Shown here in pieces: positions 9,259-17,991 of a DNA stretch of 64,000 nt (positions within the stretch are counted from its first letter, which is position 1; each line of letters starts with the position of its first letter). The notes under the pieces were generated by a model. The model made no database searches and had not been told where the DNA came from. It saw nothing but the letters and a program-made list of their open reading frames with translations. Source of the stretch: Psychrobacter vallis (GTDB lineage: Bacteria > Pseudomonadota > Gammaproteobacteria > Pseudomonadales > Moraxellaceae); the NCBI RefSeq assembly GCF_904846715.1, contig NZ_CAJHBU010000006.1, positions 1 to 64,000 on the forward strand, read 5' to 3'. The translations under genes were made by a program, and so were the position numbers.

Positions 9259-10149
9259 ATGCGCTGGGATGGTATTAGCGAGTTCGTTTACGTGGCAGAG
9301 TACGAGAGTTTTACGCGCGCGGCAAAAGAATTGGGCGTATCGACCGCGCAAGTCAGTCGGCAAATAAGCGCGTTAGAGAAACGGCTGAATATCAAACTGC
9401 TGTATCGCACCACACGCAAAGTCGCACTCTCAGAAGAAGGCCGCGTGTTTTATCAGCACTGCCGCAGCGTACTTGATGGTTTGGATGCTGCGGAGCAAGC
9501 CGTGAGCAATTTACAGTCAAAACCACAAGGCCGAATTAAACTGACCGCACCTGTGACCTATGGCGAGCAGCAATTATTGCCACTCATCAACGATTTTATG
9601 GTGCAGTATCGCGATGTCGAAGTGACCGCTTTTTTGAGCAATCAAAAGATTGATTTGGTCGAAGGGGGTTATGATTTGGCTATTCGTATCGGCAAATTAA
9701 GCGACTCAACCATGATGGCCAAAAAGCTCAGCCGTCGCACAAACTTTGTCTGCGCTGCACCCACTTATCTTGATAAATATGGTATCCCGCACACGCTAGA
9801 CGAGCTGAGTCAACATAACTGTTTACTCGGTACGCGTGACTATTGGCATTTTATTGAAACAGATAAAGGAGCGAATAAGGAAGTGAATAAAGAAAGGAAC
9901 TTACGCGTGGCCGGAACGGTGCAATACAACAGTGGCCATAGTCTGGTTGACGCTGCTCTAAAAGGTTTGGGTATCGTCCAGCTACCCGATTACTATGTAC
10001 AAAAACATTTAGCATCAGGGGCGCTGGTGAGTTTCTTAGACGACTACAGAGAGCCTGACGAAGGCATTTGGGCAGTGTATCCCCACAACCGTCATTTATC
10101 GCCAAAGATTAGATTGCTAGTAGATTATTTGGCGAAGCGCTTAGCCTAG
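9259..10149 (+). CDS. LysR family transcriptional regulator
   Basis: The N-terminal winged helix (WDGISEFVYVAEYESFTRAAKELGVSTAQVSRQISALEKRL in essence) and a LysR substrate-binding domain from about residue 90 are clear. A TTG at 9247 opens the frame four codons earlier, but ATG at 9259 (MRWDGISEF) matches the family start and gives 296 residues. The gene is divergent from frmA, the classic position for a regulator of its neighbour. An effector cannot be read from sequence. Confidence 0.9.
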   Translation: MRWDGISEFVYVAEYESFTRAAKELGVSTAQVSRQISALEKRLNIKLLYRTTRKVALSEEGRVFYQHCRSVLDGLDAAEQAVSNLQSKPQGRIKLTAPVTYGEQQLLPLINDFMVQYRDVEVTAFLSNQKIDLVEGGYDLAIRIGKLSDSTMMAKKLSRRTNFVCAAPTYLDKYGIPHTLDELSQHNCLLGTRDYWHFIETDKGANKEVNKERNLRVAGTVQYNSGHSLVDAALKGLGIVQLPDYYVQKHLASGALVSFLDDYREPDEGIWAVYPHNRHLSPKIRLLVDYLAKRLA

Positions 10150-10156
10150 CACTCGG

Positions 10157-10474
10157 TCAAAACAGATTTCTCAAAGAAAAGCACTGTTCTGACAATTCAA
10201 ATCGCATCAATTGGTCATTCAGTTCTACTTTTAACTTTTTGGCACATTCGATAATTTTTTTTCGATCGGCAGGAATCGCACCTTGAGCAATGGCTATTTC
10301 GCGCATTTGTACCGTGATGTCATAGTGCGGATAACTAGCATGGCGATGGAATAAACGCGCATCCACATCAATAAGTGCTGCAAACTCATGCAGCTCTTGC
10401 AACGTATCGGCCAACATATGACACCACTGATAACCTTTAAATGTTATTTTCACAAAATCTACGTATATGGCCAT
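10157..10474 (-). CDS. DUF4031 domain-containing protein
   Basis: The 105-residue product matches the small DUF4031 family: a start of AIYVDFVKITFKGYQWCHMLADTLQELHEFA, then FHRHASYPHYDITVQMREIAIAQGA. Function is unknown. It is convergent with the LysR gene only eight bases away. It lies upstream of the start side of nothing else in the same orientation except the transglutaminase cluster, whose last gene ends 20 bases from its start, so it may be read from that transcript. Confidence 0.8.
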   Translation of the reverse strand: MAIYVDFVKITFKGYQWCHMLADTLQELHEFAALIDVDARLFHRHASYPHYDITVQMREIAIAQGAIPADRKKIIECAKKLKVELNDQLMRFELSEQCFSLRNLF

Positions 10475-10494
10475 TTTACCATTCCCTAAAGCGC

Positions 10495-12807
10495 TTACAT
10501 CAATTGACGTATATGCTTCTTAAGCTGTTTTAGCTGTGTTTGATATTCGCGATCATTGGTATCCAATGTACTAAGGCGTCCATAACGCAGCTGCCGATAG
10601 TCTTGTTGAATCTGCTCAATTTTTGTGCGCATATCTTCTGAATGAACGCGATCTTTTGATTGATTGGCATTATCACTTTCAAGGTGACGACGCTGAGTCA
10701 TCGTATCGGCAGTGCGGTTATCCAGCGTTGCTGCCAAACGCTCAAGCCACGCCAACTGCCCTTCGCTATCGCCGCGCGCCAGTAATTTATCGCGCTTACT
10801 CAGACGTTTTGAGAGCTGGAAAAGGGGTAGATCCGCTGTATGCCACCGTTTGCGGCGACGCTGCCAAATAATAAATATCAACACCGACATAACCGTAATA
10901 GCACTAGCAGCCAACCAGACAATTTGCTGCCCGATTGAGCGGATATTGAACCACTTTAATAGCGAATCTGCTTGTTTATCCTGATCGTAGCCGACAACGT
11001 CTTTTTGCCAATAGTAACTGGCCTGATCGGATAAGCGCCGCAAAGATTGGAGCATCTGATACTGCTGATAGCTGATTTGTGCGCCAGCGCCTTCTCCAAA
11101 CATCGCCGCACCTTGTGATTGCGTCATCGCATCCATACCTTGCTCTACACGCTCAGGAGCAACAAAAGCCGTCGGATCCACTCGTACCCACCCTTGGCCT
11201 TCAAGCCAAACCTCCGTCCACGCATGCGCGTCTTTTTGGCGCACTTCCCAGACAGTGCCACCGCGGCTCAGCTCGCCGCCTTGATAACCCGCCACGACTC
11301 GTGCTGGAATACCAGCTGCCCGCAGCATAAAGGTGAAGCTAGAAGCATAATGCTCACAAAACCCCGCTTTGGTCTCAAATAAAAACTCATCAATACGGTT
11401 GGTATTCAGTCGCGGCGGTGACAGCGTGTAGCGAAAATCTGTTTGATTAATCCAGCGCTCAATAGCATTCATATAGCGAACGGGATCAGAGCCTGACTGG
11501 GCAAAAAGCTGCTTAGCCAATGCCCGTGCTTGCGGATTGCCATCAGCTGGCAATGCCAAATTCAGCTGCCGCAATTCATTGTCCAAAATAGGATCGATAC
11601 GCATCGGCGCAAATTGTAATACATCGTAGCGCAGTTGCTGCGTGACAGGTTGATCTTTGAGTAACGTAAAGTCTGACGTAACACTGACATCTGGACGCTG
11701 GCTAAAAGGATAGTCGAGTCCAAACAGCCAGTTTTGTTGCGTGGGTTCTAAGATGATCTCATAGTTGCTGGGCGCGACTTTTACCGCGTCAGGGACGGTC
11801 GCAAATGCATTTTCAATCCAAGCAGGCCTTTGCGGCGAAGGTTGCCATTGTCGTTGCTGAGGGCTTGGACGCCATGTAACGCCATCAAAATCACTAAAAA
11901 CCAAACCCCGCCAATAAAGCTGCTGTTGTGGCGGACGGTTATTTTCAAACTCAACACGAAAAGCCAGCTCAGTCGATTGTCCTAGATTGGCAAAATCACC
12001 AGGTGACATACTGTCAGAAACACCCGTCGTCGCTTGTTGACCGGATAACTGTACTGACCATAACGGTGGCAGACGCGGAAAAAACAAAAACAGCACGACC
12101 AGCAAAGGCAATGCACCGATACCCAATATACCTAAAGTACGCAAGCGACCCTCGCCGCGAGTATTGCCATCATCATTGAGTGCGATGAACGCCAACAACA
12201 CAACAACGGCACCGACCACTACCTCAAGCGTGGTAACAAGACCTTGATTCATCAAAAACAGCGCAGCAAGTACGAATAGCGACAAGTTCAATACCACATA
12301 GGCATCACGGCGCTTATATAACTCCCAAAGCTTACTGATCAAGCACAGCACCAAAAATGCCACGCCCATATCTAGCCCAAATGCCGTGTTGTAGGTCAGC
12401 CATAAACCAACTAATCCCAATAAGAAGCCAAGCATTTGCATGGCTTGATACAGTCGTTTTAAATGGCGCAGTTTTCTAAATCGCGCCTTTACCTGTGGCA
12501 ATTGGGCGGCAATACTGACGACCGCAAAGCCTATTAGCCACAGGGGCAAATGGGCAGCATGGGGTAAAATAACGATCATTTGGGCAATTAATACCCAATA
12601 ATATGCTGGCAATGCCAATAATTTGCGATACCCTTTGTTATCATGGCTAATGTCATCGCGGCTTATGTCATCACGGCTCACTCCAACTTGGGCATTGGTA
12701 TATTGACCCAATGCCAAGCACTCAAAGCTGGTAGCAGCGCTCGTTGTAAAGCCTGTTTCAGATGAGTTGTTAGAAAACGTTTTGCTTAAGGGCTGAGAGT
12801 CAGTCAT
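10495..12807 (-). CDS. tgpA: TgpA-type transglutaminase (DUF3488 plus transglutaminase-like domain)
   Basis: The 770-residue membrane protein has an N-terminal DUF3488 region with about six membrane segments (residues ~55-250), a periplasmic transglutaminase core and a final membrane segment near residue 635. The catalytic triad is visible as Cys in KAGFCEHYASSF, His in KDAHAWTEVWLEG and Asp in VRVDPTAFV. I chose ATG at 12807 rather than 12834 because it overlaps the TGA of the upstream DUF58 gene (ATGA). The N-terminus carries an in-frame SRDDI-SRDDI-SHDN repeat. TgpA of Pseudomonas is essential, but the substrate is unknown. MoxR-DUF58-TgpA is a conserved trio. Confidence 0.9.
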   Translation of the reverse strand: MTDSQPLSKTFSNNSSETGFTTSAATSFECLALGQYTNAQVGVSRDDISRDDISHDNKGYRKLLALPAYYWVLIAQMIVILPHAAHLPLWLIGFAVVSIAAQLPQVKARFRKLRHLKRLYQAMQMLGFLLGLVGLWLTYNTAFGLDMGVAFLVLCLISKLWELYKRRDAYVVLNLSLFVLAALFLMNQGLVTTLEVVVGAVVVLLAFIALNDDGNTRGEGRLRTLGILGIGALPLLVVLFLFFPRLPPLWSVQLSGQQATTGVSDSMSPGDFANLGQSTELAFRVEFENNRPPQQQLYWRGLVFSDFDGVTWRPSPQQRQWQPSPQRPAWIENAFATVPDAVKVAPSNYEIILEPTQQNWLFGLDYPFSQRPDVSVTSDFTLLKDQPVTQQLRYDVLQFAPMRIDPILDNELRQLNLALPADGNPQARALAKQLFAQSGSDPVRYMNAIERWINQTDFRYTLSPPRLNTNRIDEFLFETKAGFCEHYASSFTFMLRAAGIPARVVAGYQGGELSRGGTVWEVRQKDAHAWTEVWLEGQGWVRVDPTAFVAPERVEQGMDAMTQSQGAAMFGEGAGAQISYQQYQMLQSLRRLSDQASYYWQKDVVGYDQDKQADSLLKWFNIRSIGQQIVWLAASAITVMSVLIFIIWQRRRKRWHTADLPLFQLSKRLSKRDKLLARGDSEGQLAWLERLAATLDNRTADTMTQRRHLESDNANQSKDRVHSEDMRTKIEQIQQDYRQLRYGRLSTLDTNDREYQTQLKQLKKHIRQLM

Positions 12808-13841
12808 GGTGCTTTCGCCAATCTTAGCAGGCAAACTTGCGCAAAGCCGTCGCCCTCACCCATTGGTACAACAGTCTGTTCTTCACTGGGTAAGCGCATT
12901 TTAAATGGCACTCCTAGCTGAGCCAGTGTCATCACACCATAAGCCAGTTGCGCAAGCTTATGCTCATGATGTGCCGCTGGCATATCAACATAATCTAACA
13001 TTTGCTCATGGCCGACAGGATCACCGAAATGCTTGGTAAACATACCTTGACCACGCGCCACATGACCCCAAGAAACCCGTGCCAATGACTCACCTTCTAT
13101 ATAATTATCTAGCCGCTCAAAGTCATCTTGACCTTGTCGATACTGTCCACCCGTTGGCAAATCGTCCATACTGACGACTGCATACTGCGTTTGCCAATCA
13201 AATGCTTCTGGCTTTGGATACACCCAAGCGGTACGCGCAAAATACACGTACGACCATGCACGCATAATACCCAAAGGATAAACCGTCTTTATTTTTAACC
13301 GTGGTAATTCAAGCTGACCGCGAGTATGAGTCTGAATAGGCAGACGAATGACTTGCTCACCTTGTAGCTGGTTCACCAGCACAGAATGTTGATTATCCTT
13401 ACTGTCTTTAGTCTTTTTATCAGCACGCTTATTGATTTTTTTATCCAGCTGCTCAAAGTCAAACACAAGCTGGCGTCTAGATTGACGGCTCTCACTACGG
13501 AGTTGTAAGGTAACCCAAATAGGAGCGCCTGCTTCTGCCGTGGTCACTTCCAATATACGCACTTGCAATCCTGAGATATGTGCAAAGGTCACATGAAAGC
13601 TGATGAGCCAAACGCTGACCAGATAAAAAAACAAACCCAGCACCAAATTATTACCGTAGTTGATACCTGCGATAAAAGTGATGATTAATAACAGCGCAAA
13701 CAGCATGCCTTCACAGCTAAAAAAGATATAGACGTTTCGAAAATTGAGCGTAACGCTGTCACTTTTGGGCGCGCGCGACGCAAACCAACGGCGCAATGCT
13801 GACGTTATAGGTACAGTTAAGGCTTTTGGCAAAAGGCTCAT
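12804..13841 (-). CDS. DUF58 domain-containing protein
   Basis: The 345-residue protein has two membrane segments (residues ~27-70) followed by a domain with YPLGIMRAWSYVY, then the DUF58 signature GQDDFERLDNYIEGESLARVSWGHVARGQGMFTKHF. DUF58 proteins accompany MoxR ATPases and often carry a von Willebrand-like fold. It lies between moxR (99-base gap) and the transglutaminase gene (4-base overlap), so the three form one operon. A short palindrome of the TTAGGGC repeat family sits in the gap with moxR. Confidence 0.9.
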   Translation of the reverse strand: MSLLPKALTVPITSALRRWFASRAPKSDSVTLNFRNVYIFFSCEGMLFALLLIITFIAGINYGNNLVLGLFFYLVSVWLISFHVTFAHISGLQVRILEVTTAEAGAPIWVTLQLRSESRQSRRQLVFDFEQLDKKINKRADKKTKDSKDNQHSVLVNQLQGEQVIRLPIQTHTRGQLELPRLKIKTVYPLGIMRAWSYVYFARTAWVYPKPEAFDWQTQYAVVSMDDLPTGGQYRQGQDDFERLDNYIEGESLARVSWGHVARGQGMFTKHFGDPVGHEQMLDYVDMPAAHHEHKLAQLAYGVMTLAQLGVPFKMRLPSEEQTVVPMGEGDGFAQVCLLRLAKAP

Positions 13842-13887
13842 GATTACCCTATCGTTACCATAAAATTGAAAACATAGTCAAAGCGTC

Positions 13888-13928
13888 TTAGGGCATATCA
13901 TTAATGTGCTAATTGATGACACGCCCTA
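13888..13928. repeat. Short palindromic repeat of the TTAGGGC family inside the moxR-DUF58 gap
   Basis: TTAGGGCATATCATTAA and TTGATGACACGCCCTA are imperfect reverse complements around a short centre, making a 41-base hairpin. The ends match those of the MITE-like elements at 34277 and 49584, so this looks like a minimal or collapsed copy. Confidence 0.75.
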
Positions 13929-13940
13929 GGCAAGAAAAGA

Positions 13941-14969
13941 TTAAATAACAATGGGCACTTCTGCCAAAATACGTTGGGCGATGGTCTGCACTGCTTGTCC
14001 ACCCACGACATGAGCAGGTACAAAACGCTGACCCAAACGGTGATCTGTGACCGCTGCAAATACCGCTTGGATATCTTCAGGCGTCATTTCCATATGACCC
14101 GACACATAGGCATAAGCCTGTGCGGCACGTTGCAATGACAGCACACCGCGCGGCGAGAGACCATGATATTCCTGACTGGCTCGGGTTTTTGCGACCAAAC
14201 GCTGTAGATAATCTAATACCACATCTGCGACGTAAACTTGCTTGACCCCATGCTGAGCCAACAAAACAGCCTCTGTGTCCAATACCGCGTCCAGACCTTT
14301 TAATAGCTCACGGCGATCCTGACCTTTTAATAGCTCGCGCTCTGCTGCAGGCGATGGATAACCCAGCGATAAGCACAGTAAAAAACGATCTAACTGCGAC
14401 TCAGGTAATGGATATACGCCCGCTTGCTGGAGTGGGTTTTGAGTGGCAATCACAAAAAATGGCTGCGGCAAGCGATACGTTTGCCCATCTTGCGTTACCT
14501 GCCGCTCTTCCATGGCTTCTAGTAAAGCACTTTGCGTCTTAGGACTGGAGCGATTAATCTCATCAGCGAGCAGCAATTGCGTAAAAATAGGGCCAGGACG
14601 AAACTCAAATTTTAGTTTGCTTTGGTCGTAGATACTCATACCTAAGATGTCGGCAGGTAGCATATCGTTGGTAAACTGTACCCGACTAAAACTCAACCCT
14701 AGCAACTGTGCCAAGCCTTGAGCCAAAGTCGTCTTACCCATACCTGGCAAGTCTTGCAATAATAAATGACCACCTGCCAGTATGCCGCTGAGGGCCAACT
14801 TGACCGCTTGCGGTTTGTCCAATACGATTTGATTTAATTGCGCCATTAATTGGGCAATTTTCTGTTGATTGTGGTGATAGTCAGCAGGACTAACGGTGGA
14901 TGGACTGGCATCCTTTACTGTTGACTGATGCATAAACGCAGATGGTATTTCGGTAGCTGAATGGGTCAT
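13941..14969 (-). CDS. MoxR family AAA+ ATPase
   Basis: The 342-residue AAA+ protein has Walker A DLPGMGKTTLAQ, Walker B LLLADEINRS, sensor 1 FFVIATQNPLQQAGVYPLPESQLDRF and the C-terminal lid with HGLSPRGVLSLQRAAQAYA. MoxR ATPases act as chaperones for partner DUF58/VWA proteins. Within residues ~210-230 there is a tandem duplication RELLKGQDR / RELLKGLD encoded by near-identical DNA (14297-14342), absent from most homologues. The gene starts the moxR-DUF58-tgpA operon. Confidence 0.93.
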   Translation of the reverse strand: MTHSATEIPSAFMHQSTVKDASPSTVSPADYHHNQQKIAQLMAQLNQIVLDKPQAVKLALSGILAGGHLLLQDLPGMGKTTLAQGLAQLLGLSFSRVQFTNDMLPADILGMSIYDQSKLKFEFRPGPIFTQLLLADEINRSSPKTQSALLEAMEERQVTQDGQTYRLPQPFFVIATQNPLQQAGVYPLPESQLDRFLLCLSLGYPSPAAERELLKGQDRRELLKGLDAVLDTEAVLLAQHGVKQVYVADVVLDYLQRLVAKTRASQEYHGLSPRGVLSLQRAAQAYAYVSGHMEMTPEDIQAVFAAVTDHRLGQRFVPAHVVGGQAVQTIAQRILAEVPIVI

Positions 14970-15019
14970 AGTAAGTTACTGGCTCATTTTTTAGGGGAGT
15001 AGTGATGATAAATCAGGCG

Positions 15020-15487
15020 TTACTGGGCAGCAGCTTCAGTTATCGGCGCCGCGGCACGCAGCGTTGACAGATAAGCGATCACATCTGCACGCTCTTTGGC
15101 ATCCGGCATAGGGTTTGATAGCATCTTTGATTCTGGCATGGCTTTTTGGGCATCGGCAATATAAGGATCAAGTGTCTTAGCATCCCATATCCAACCTGAT
15201 TGTTCTAATCCTTGGCTATAAGTATAATCCTCTAGCTCAGCCGCTTGCGCACCGTATATGTTCATCAGCTGTGGGCCTTTTTTATTGAGACCTGCATTGA
15301 GCTGATGACACTGACCACAAGCTTCTCGATAAATGATAGCGCCCTTAACATCATCACCCTGAGTATATAGTGGCAGTGTGACAGGAGCACGGTGATCGGG
15401 TGGCGTTTGCTCACAGGCAGTGAGTAATAAAACAACGGCAAAAAGACCGCTCATTTGACATTTACTGATGATAGGCATTTTTGGCAA
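15020..15487 (-). CDS. Lipoprotein c-type cytochrome
   Basis: The 155-residue protein has a type II signal peptide with lipobox LLTAC (Cys25). The haem-binding motif is CGQCH in IIYREACGQCHQLNAGLNKKGPQLMNIYG, and a candidate axial Met lies in KAMPESKM. The C-terminal YLSTLRAA helix is typical of class I cytochrome c such as cytochrome c550/c552. It is probably an outer- or inner-membrane-anchored periplasmic electron carrier. It lies 50 bases before moxR in the same direction, but no functional tie is evident. Confidence 0.88.
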   Translation of the reverse strand: MPKMPIISKCQMSGLFAVVLLLTACEQTPPDHRAPVTLPLYTQGDDVKGAIIYREACGQCHQLNAGLNKKGPQLMNIYGAQAAELEDYTYSQGLEQSGWIWDAKTLDPYIADAQKAMPESKMLSNPMPDAKERADVIAYLSTLRAAAPITEAAAQ

Positions 15488-15548
15488 TCTTTAGTTAAGA
15501 AGCATCCGCTATAAGTGCATAATATAAACAATACCGAGATGACAGTTG

Positions 15549-15585
15549 TAAGGCATGTCATTGATTAGCACATGTTATGGGCTTA
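15549..15585. repeat. Short palindromic repeat overlapping the fimX-like stop codon
   Basis: TAAGGCATGTCATTGATTAG with a return arm ending ATGGGCTTA resembles the palindrome at 13888 in inverted orientation, sharing the ATGTGCTAAT core. Its outer end overlaps the TAA stop of the FimX-like gene (15583-15585). Confidence 0.55.
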
Positions 15586-17667
15586 ATTCACCACTATCGT
15601 ACTGCTCGGCTTTTCTAAATAATCACCTTGCAGATAGCGCGCGCCCACACTCCAAGCGACAGACATGGTTGAGGCATCTTCGATATAAGGCATCAACACA
15701 TCAACCTTGATTTCATTGGTAAGCATAATGAGAGATTTGACCGTTTCTAAATTGTTCGCTGAATCAATTCCTTCCACGTAGTTACGGGCTAAACGCACCA
15801 CATCTGGCTGCACAAAACTTGCAATTTCTATCGATTTGGCAGAAGAGCCAAAGTTCTTGATGCTCAATTGACAGCCGACTTGACTGAGTGCAGAAAACTG
15901 AGTTTTCGCCACCGTTAAATGATCCGAGACCTCTTTTTCGTTAAACTGTAAGGTTAGCACACCCGCCGCACCGCCCACAGCTTTTATGAGTTGACTAACG
16001 ACATTGGGCAGCTTTTTATCGGTCAGTGACGCACTATTCAACTGCACCAGCAATCTGGCTTCAGGTTGTGTTTTGCGTATCTCATTTATTTTTTTACAGG
16101 CATTAATCAATACCCAGCGATCTATTTTCTCACGCAGTTTATGCGTCTTGGCAACTGCCATAAATTGATCGGGTGTCAATACGGTGTTGTCGGCATCTGA
16201 CAATGGCAATCGCAGAAATACTTCGAAAAAATCGCTGCGATCATTATTGATGTCATATATTGGTTGGAATGACAGCTCAAAGCGGTTATTGGTTATGGCA
16301 TCGATCAAAGACTCAGCAAGGGCATGATCATCACTATTGGCGTGTTCGCTTGGGTCATATAAATGATAGATACCACCATGGTCAGAGGTCTCTATCATAA
16401 TTTGATTAATAACCTCCATCGCCCGCTCAAGTAATATATTTGGCTCGGCAGTGTTTTTCTCAATTTTGACAATACCAATACTGACCGTCGTACTAATGGT
16501 GCGCTTATCCACCTCAATGAACGTATCTTTGATACGTGAAACAATATGATCAGCCAAACTTTCCAGCTCTTTCGTTGTTTTGTCTTCCACCAAAATGGTA
16601 AATACCGTATCACTAAAACGACTCACATGCCCATCTGATATCAGCTCATCCAACATATAGGCAACATGCTTGACCGTCGCGTCGATTCCTTGTAACCCCA
16701 AACTGCTTCTAATTTTACCGACATTATCGAGCTGAATATAGAATAGCGCCGCCGTGACCGTCCCTTGCTGCGATTGTTTATATACACTTGCCATTTGCTC
16801 TTCAAAACCGCGGCGATTGTCGATACCAGTTAAGCTGTCTTTACGCTCAGCCGCTGCCAACCGCTTGGCCACTTCAGCACTGCTGGTGTTGTTTTGTTGA
16901 ATAATGACCTGAGTAACTGGCTCTCCATCTAAGGTCGCTGCAGCCAGCTGTAATGTTGCTTCAAAAGTACTGCCATCCATCCGCACACTTTCGAACTTAA
17001 ACTCTACGTCTTGCCGGTTTCCTTTATTGAATTGGCGTAAGAATTGTTTGAAACCCTTGACGTTATCGCTGCCTGCAATCAGGTCAATAATAGGAACACC
17101 CATCACATCATTCAATGATTCAAAACCAAAAAGCTGAAGATAAGGATCATTGGCGAAAATATGTATCCCTTGATCGATATAAGCAACGGCACTTTTAGAG
17201 TTTTTGATCAAGACATTGGCACGTTGCTCGGCTTCAGAAAGTACATGCCGTAACGCTTTAAGCTCGTGGCGACTGCGTAAGTTATCATGTTGTAAGCAAA
17301 TAGACATTACGACGGCCATTTCTTGCTTTACTGTGAGCGCCTTGACCATTGTTCCGCTGATAATATCAGGCAATCCCTCATTATTATGGGCTATCGCTGC
17401 CATCTCTTCACTCATCAGGCAGATCATAGGCAGATCGATATTCTGATCTTGAACAATGCCCACGACATCCGTAAAACTCATATCATAAGCATTGCCAAAA
17501 ACCAGAACGTCCCAAGGTTGCCGCAGTGACTTTAGCAGCTCCTCTTTGTCATCTAAAAATCCCAAATTGACGGTTTCGTAATAACAATCTAGGAGGTGCA
17601 CAAGGCGCTCAGCGTAGAGCTGATCGTCATCAATGACTAATAGATTTAAGACGGACTGTGCGCGCAT
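15583..17667 (-). CDS. fimX: FimX-like protein: degenerate receiver, PAS, degenerate GGDEF and EAL domains
   Basis: The domain order is that of FimX, the c-di-GMP receptor controlling type IV pilus assembly. A receiver-like domain (LLVIDDDQLYAERLV) has VLVFGNAY where the phospho-acceptor Asp should be. A PAS domain follows (VAYIDQGIHIFANDPYLQLFG). The GGDEF domain starts at DSLTGIDNRRGFEEQ but has RFSDTVF at the signature. The EAL domain starts LSFQPIYDI and has EVF in place of EAL, so it should bind rather than cleave c-di-GMP. I chose ATG at 17667 (MRAQSVLNLLVIDDD, AAGG upstream), giving 694 residues, over 17751. The unknown 606-residue gene lies upstream in the same direction. Confidence 0.82.
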   Translation of the reverse strand: MRAQSVLNLLVIDDDQLYAERLVHLLDCYYETVNLGFLDDKEELLKSLRQPWDVLVFGNAYDMSFTDVVGIVQDQNIDLPMICLMSEEMAAIAHNNEGLPDIISGTMVKALTVKQEMAVVMSICLQHDNLRSRHELKALRHVLSEAEQRANVLIKNSKSAVAYIDQGIHIFANDPYLQLFGFESLNDVMGVPIIDLIAGSDNVKGFKQFLRQFNKGNRQDVEFKFESVRMDGSTFEATLQLAAATLDGEPVTQVIIQQNNTSSAEVAKRLAAAERKDSLTGIDNRRGFEEQMASVYKQSQQGTVTAALFYIQLDNVGKIRSSLGLQGIDATVKHVAYMLDELISDGHVSRFSDTVFTILVEDKTTKELESLADHIVSRIKDTFIEVDKRTISTTVSIGIVKIEKNTAEPNILLERAMEVINQIMIETSDHGGIYHLYDPSEHANSDDHALAESLIDAITNNRFELSFQPIYDINNDRSDFFEVFLRLPLSDADNTVLTPDQFMAVAKTHKLREKIDRWVLINACKKINEIRKTQPEARLLVQLNSASLTDKKLPNVVSQLIKAVGGAAGVLTLQFNEKEVSDHLTVAKTQFSALSQVGCQLSIKNFGSSAKSIEIASFVQPDVVRLARNYVEGIDSANNLETVKSLIMLTNEIKVDVLMPYIEDASTMSVAWSVGARYLQGDYLEKPSSTIVVN

Positions 17668-17991
17668 AAGAAGCCTTTTGAGTCTTGTGATCTTATTGGT
17701 GTGTCTTACTTGTGATACCTTACAGCTTGTCCAAACATCCACATAGCGCAAAAAGCACTATAAGAATTAGACTGAGCGATTTTGATTGACGGGTACGTTT
17801 TTCTGCATGAAGATGACATGCTTTTAAATCAGCATTACTGTATAAACTTTTGCCATTCTATCCATCATTATAGACAATAATTCAATTGGTTGCAGGTTAA
17901 CTTACTATCCTCGTTATCTAGCGTACTTCTGTAAAAACGCTTCTACATGATAACTTTTTTATGCCCTCATTTGTCCATTTTTTATCAGCCG

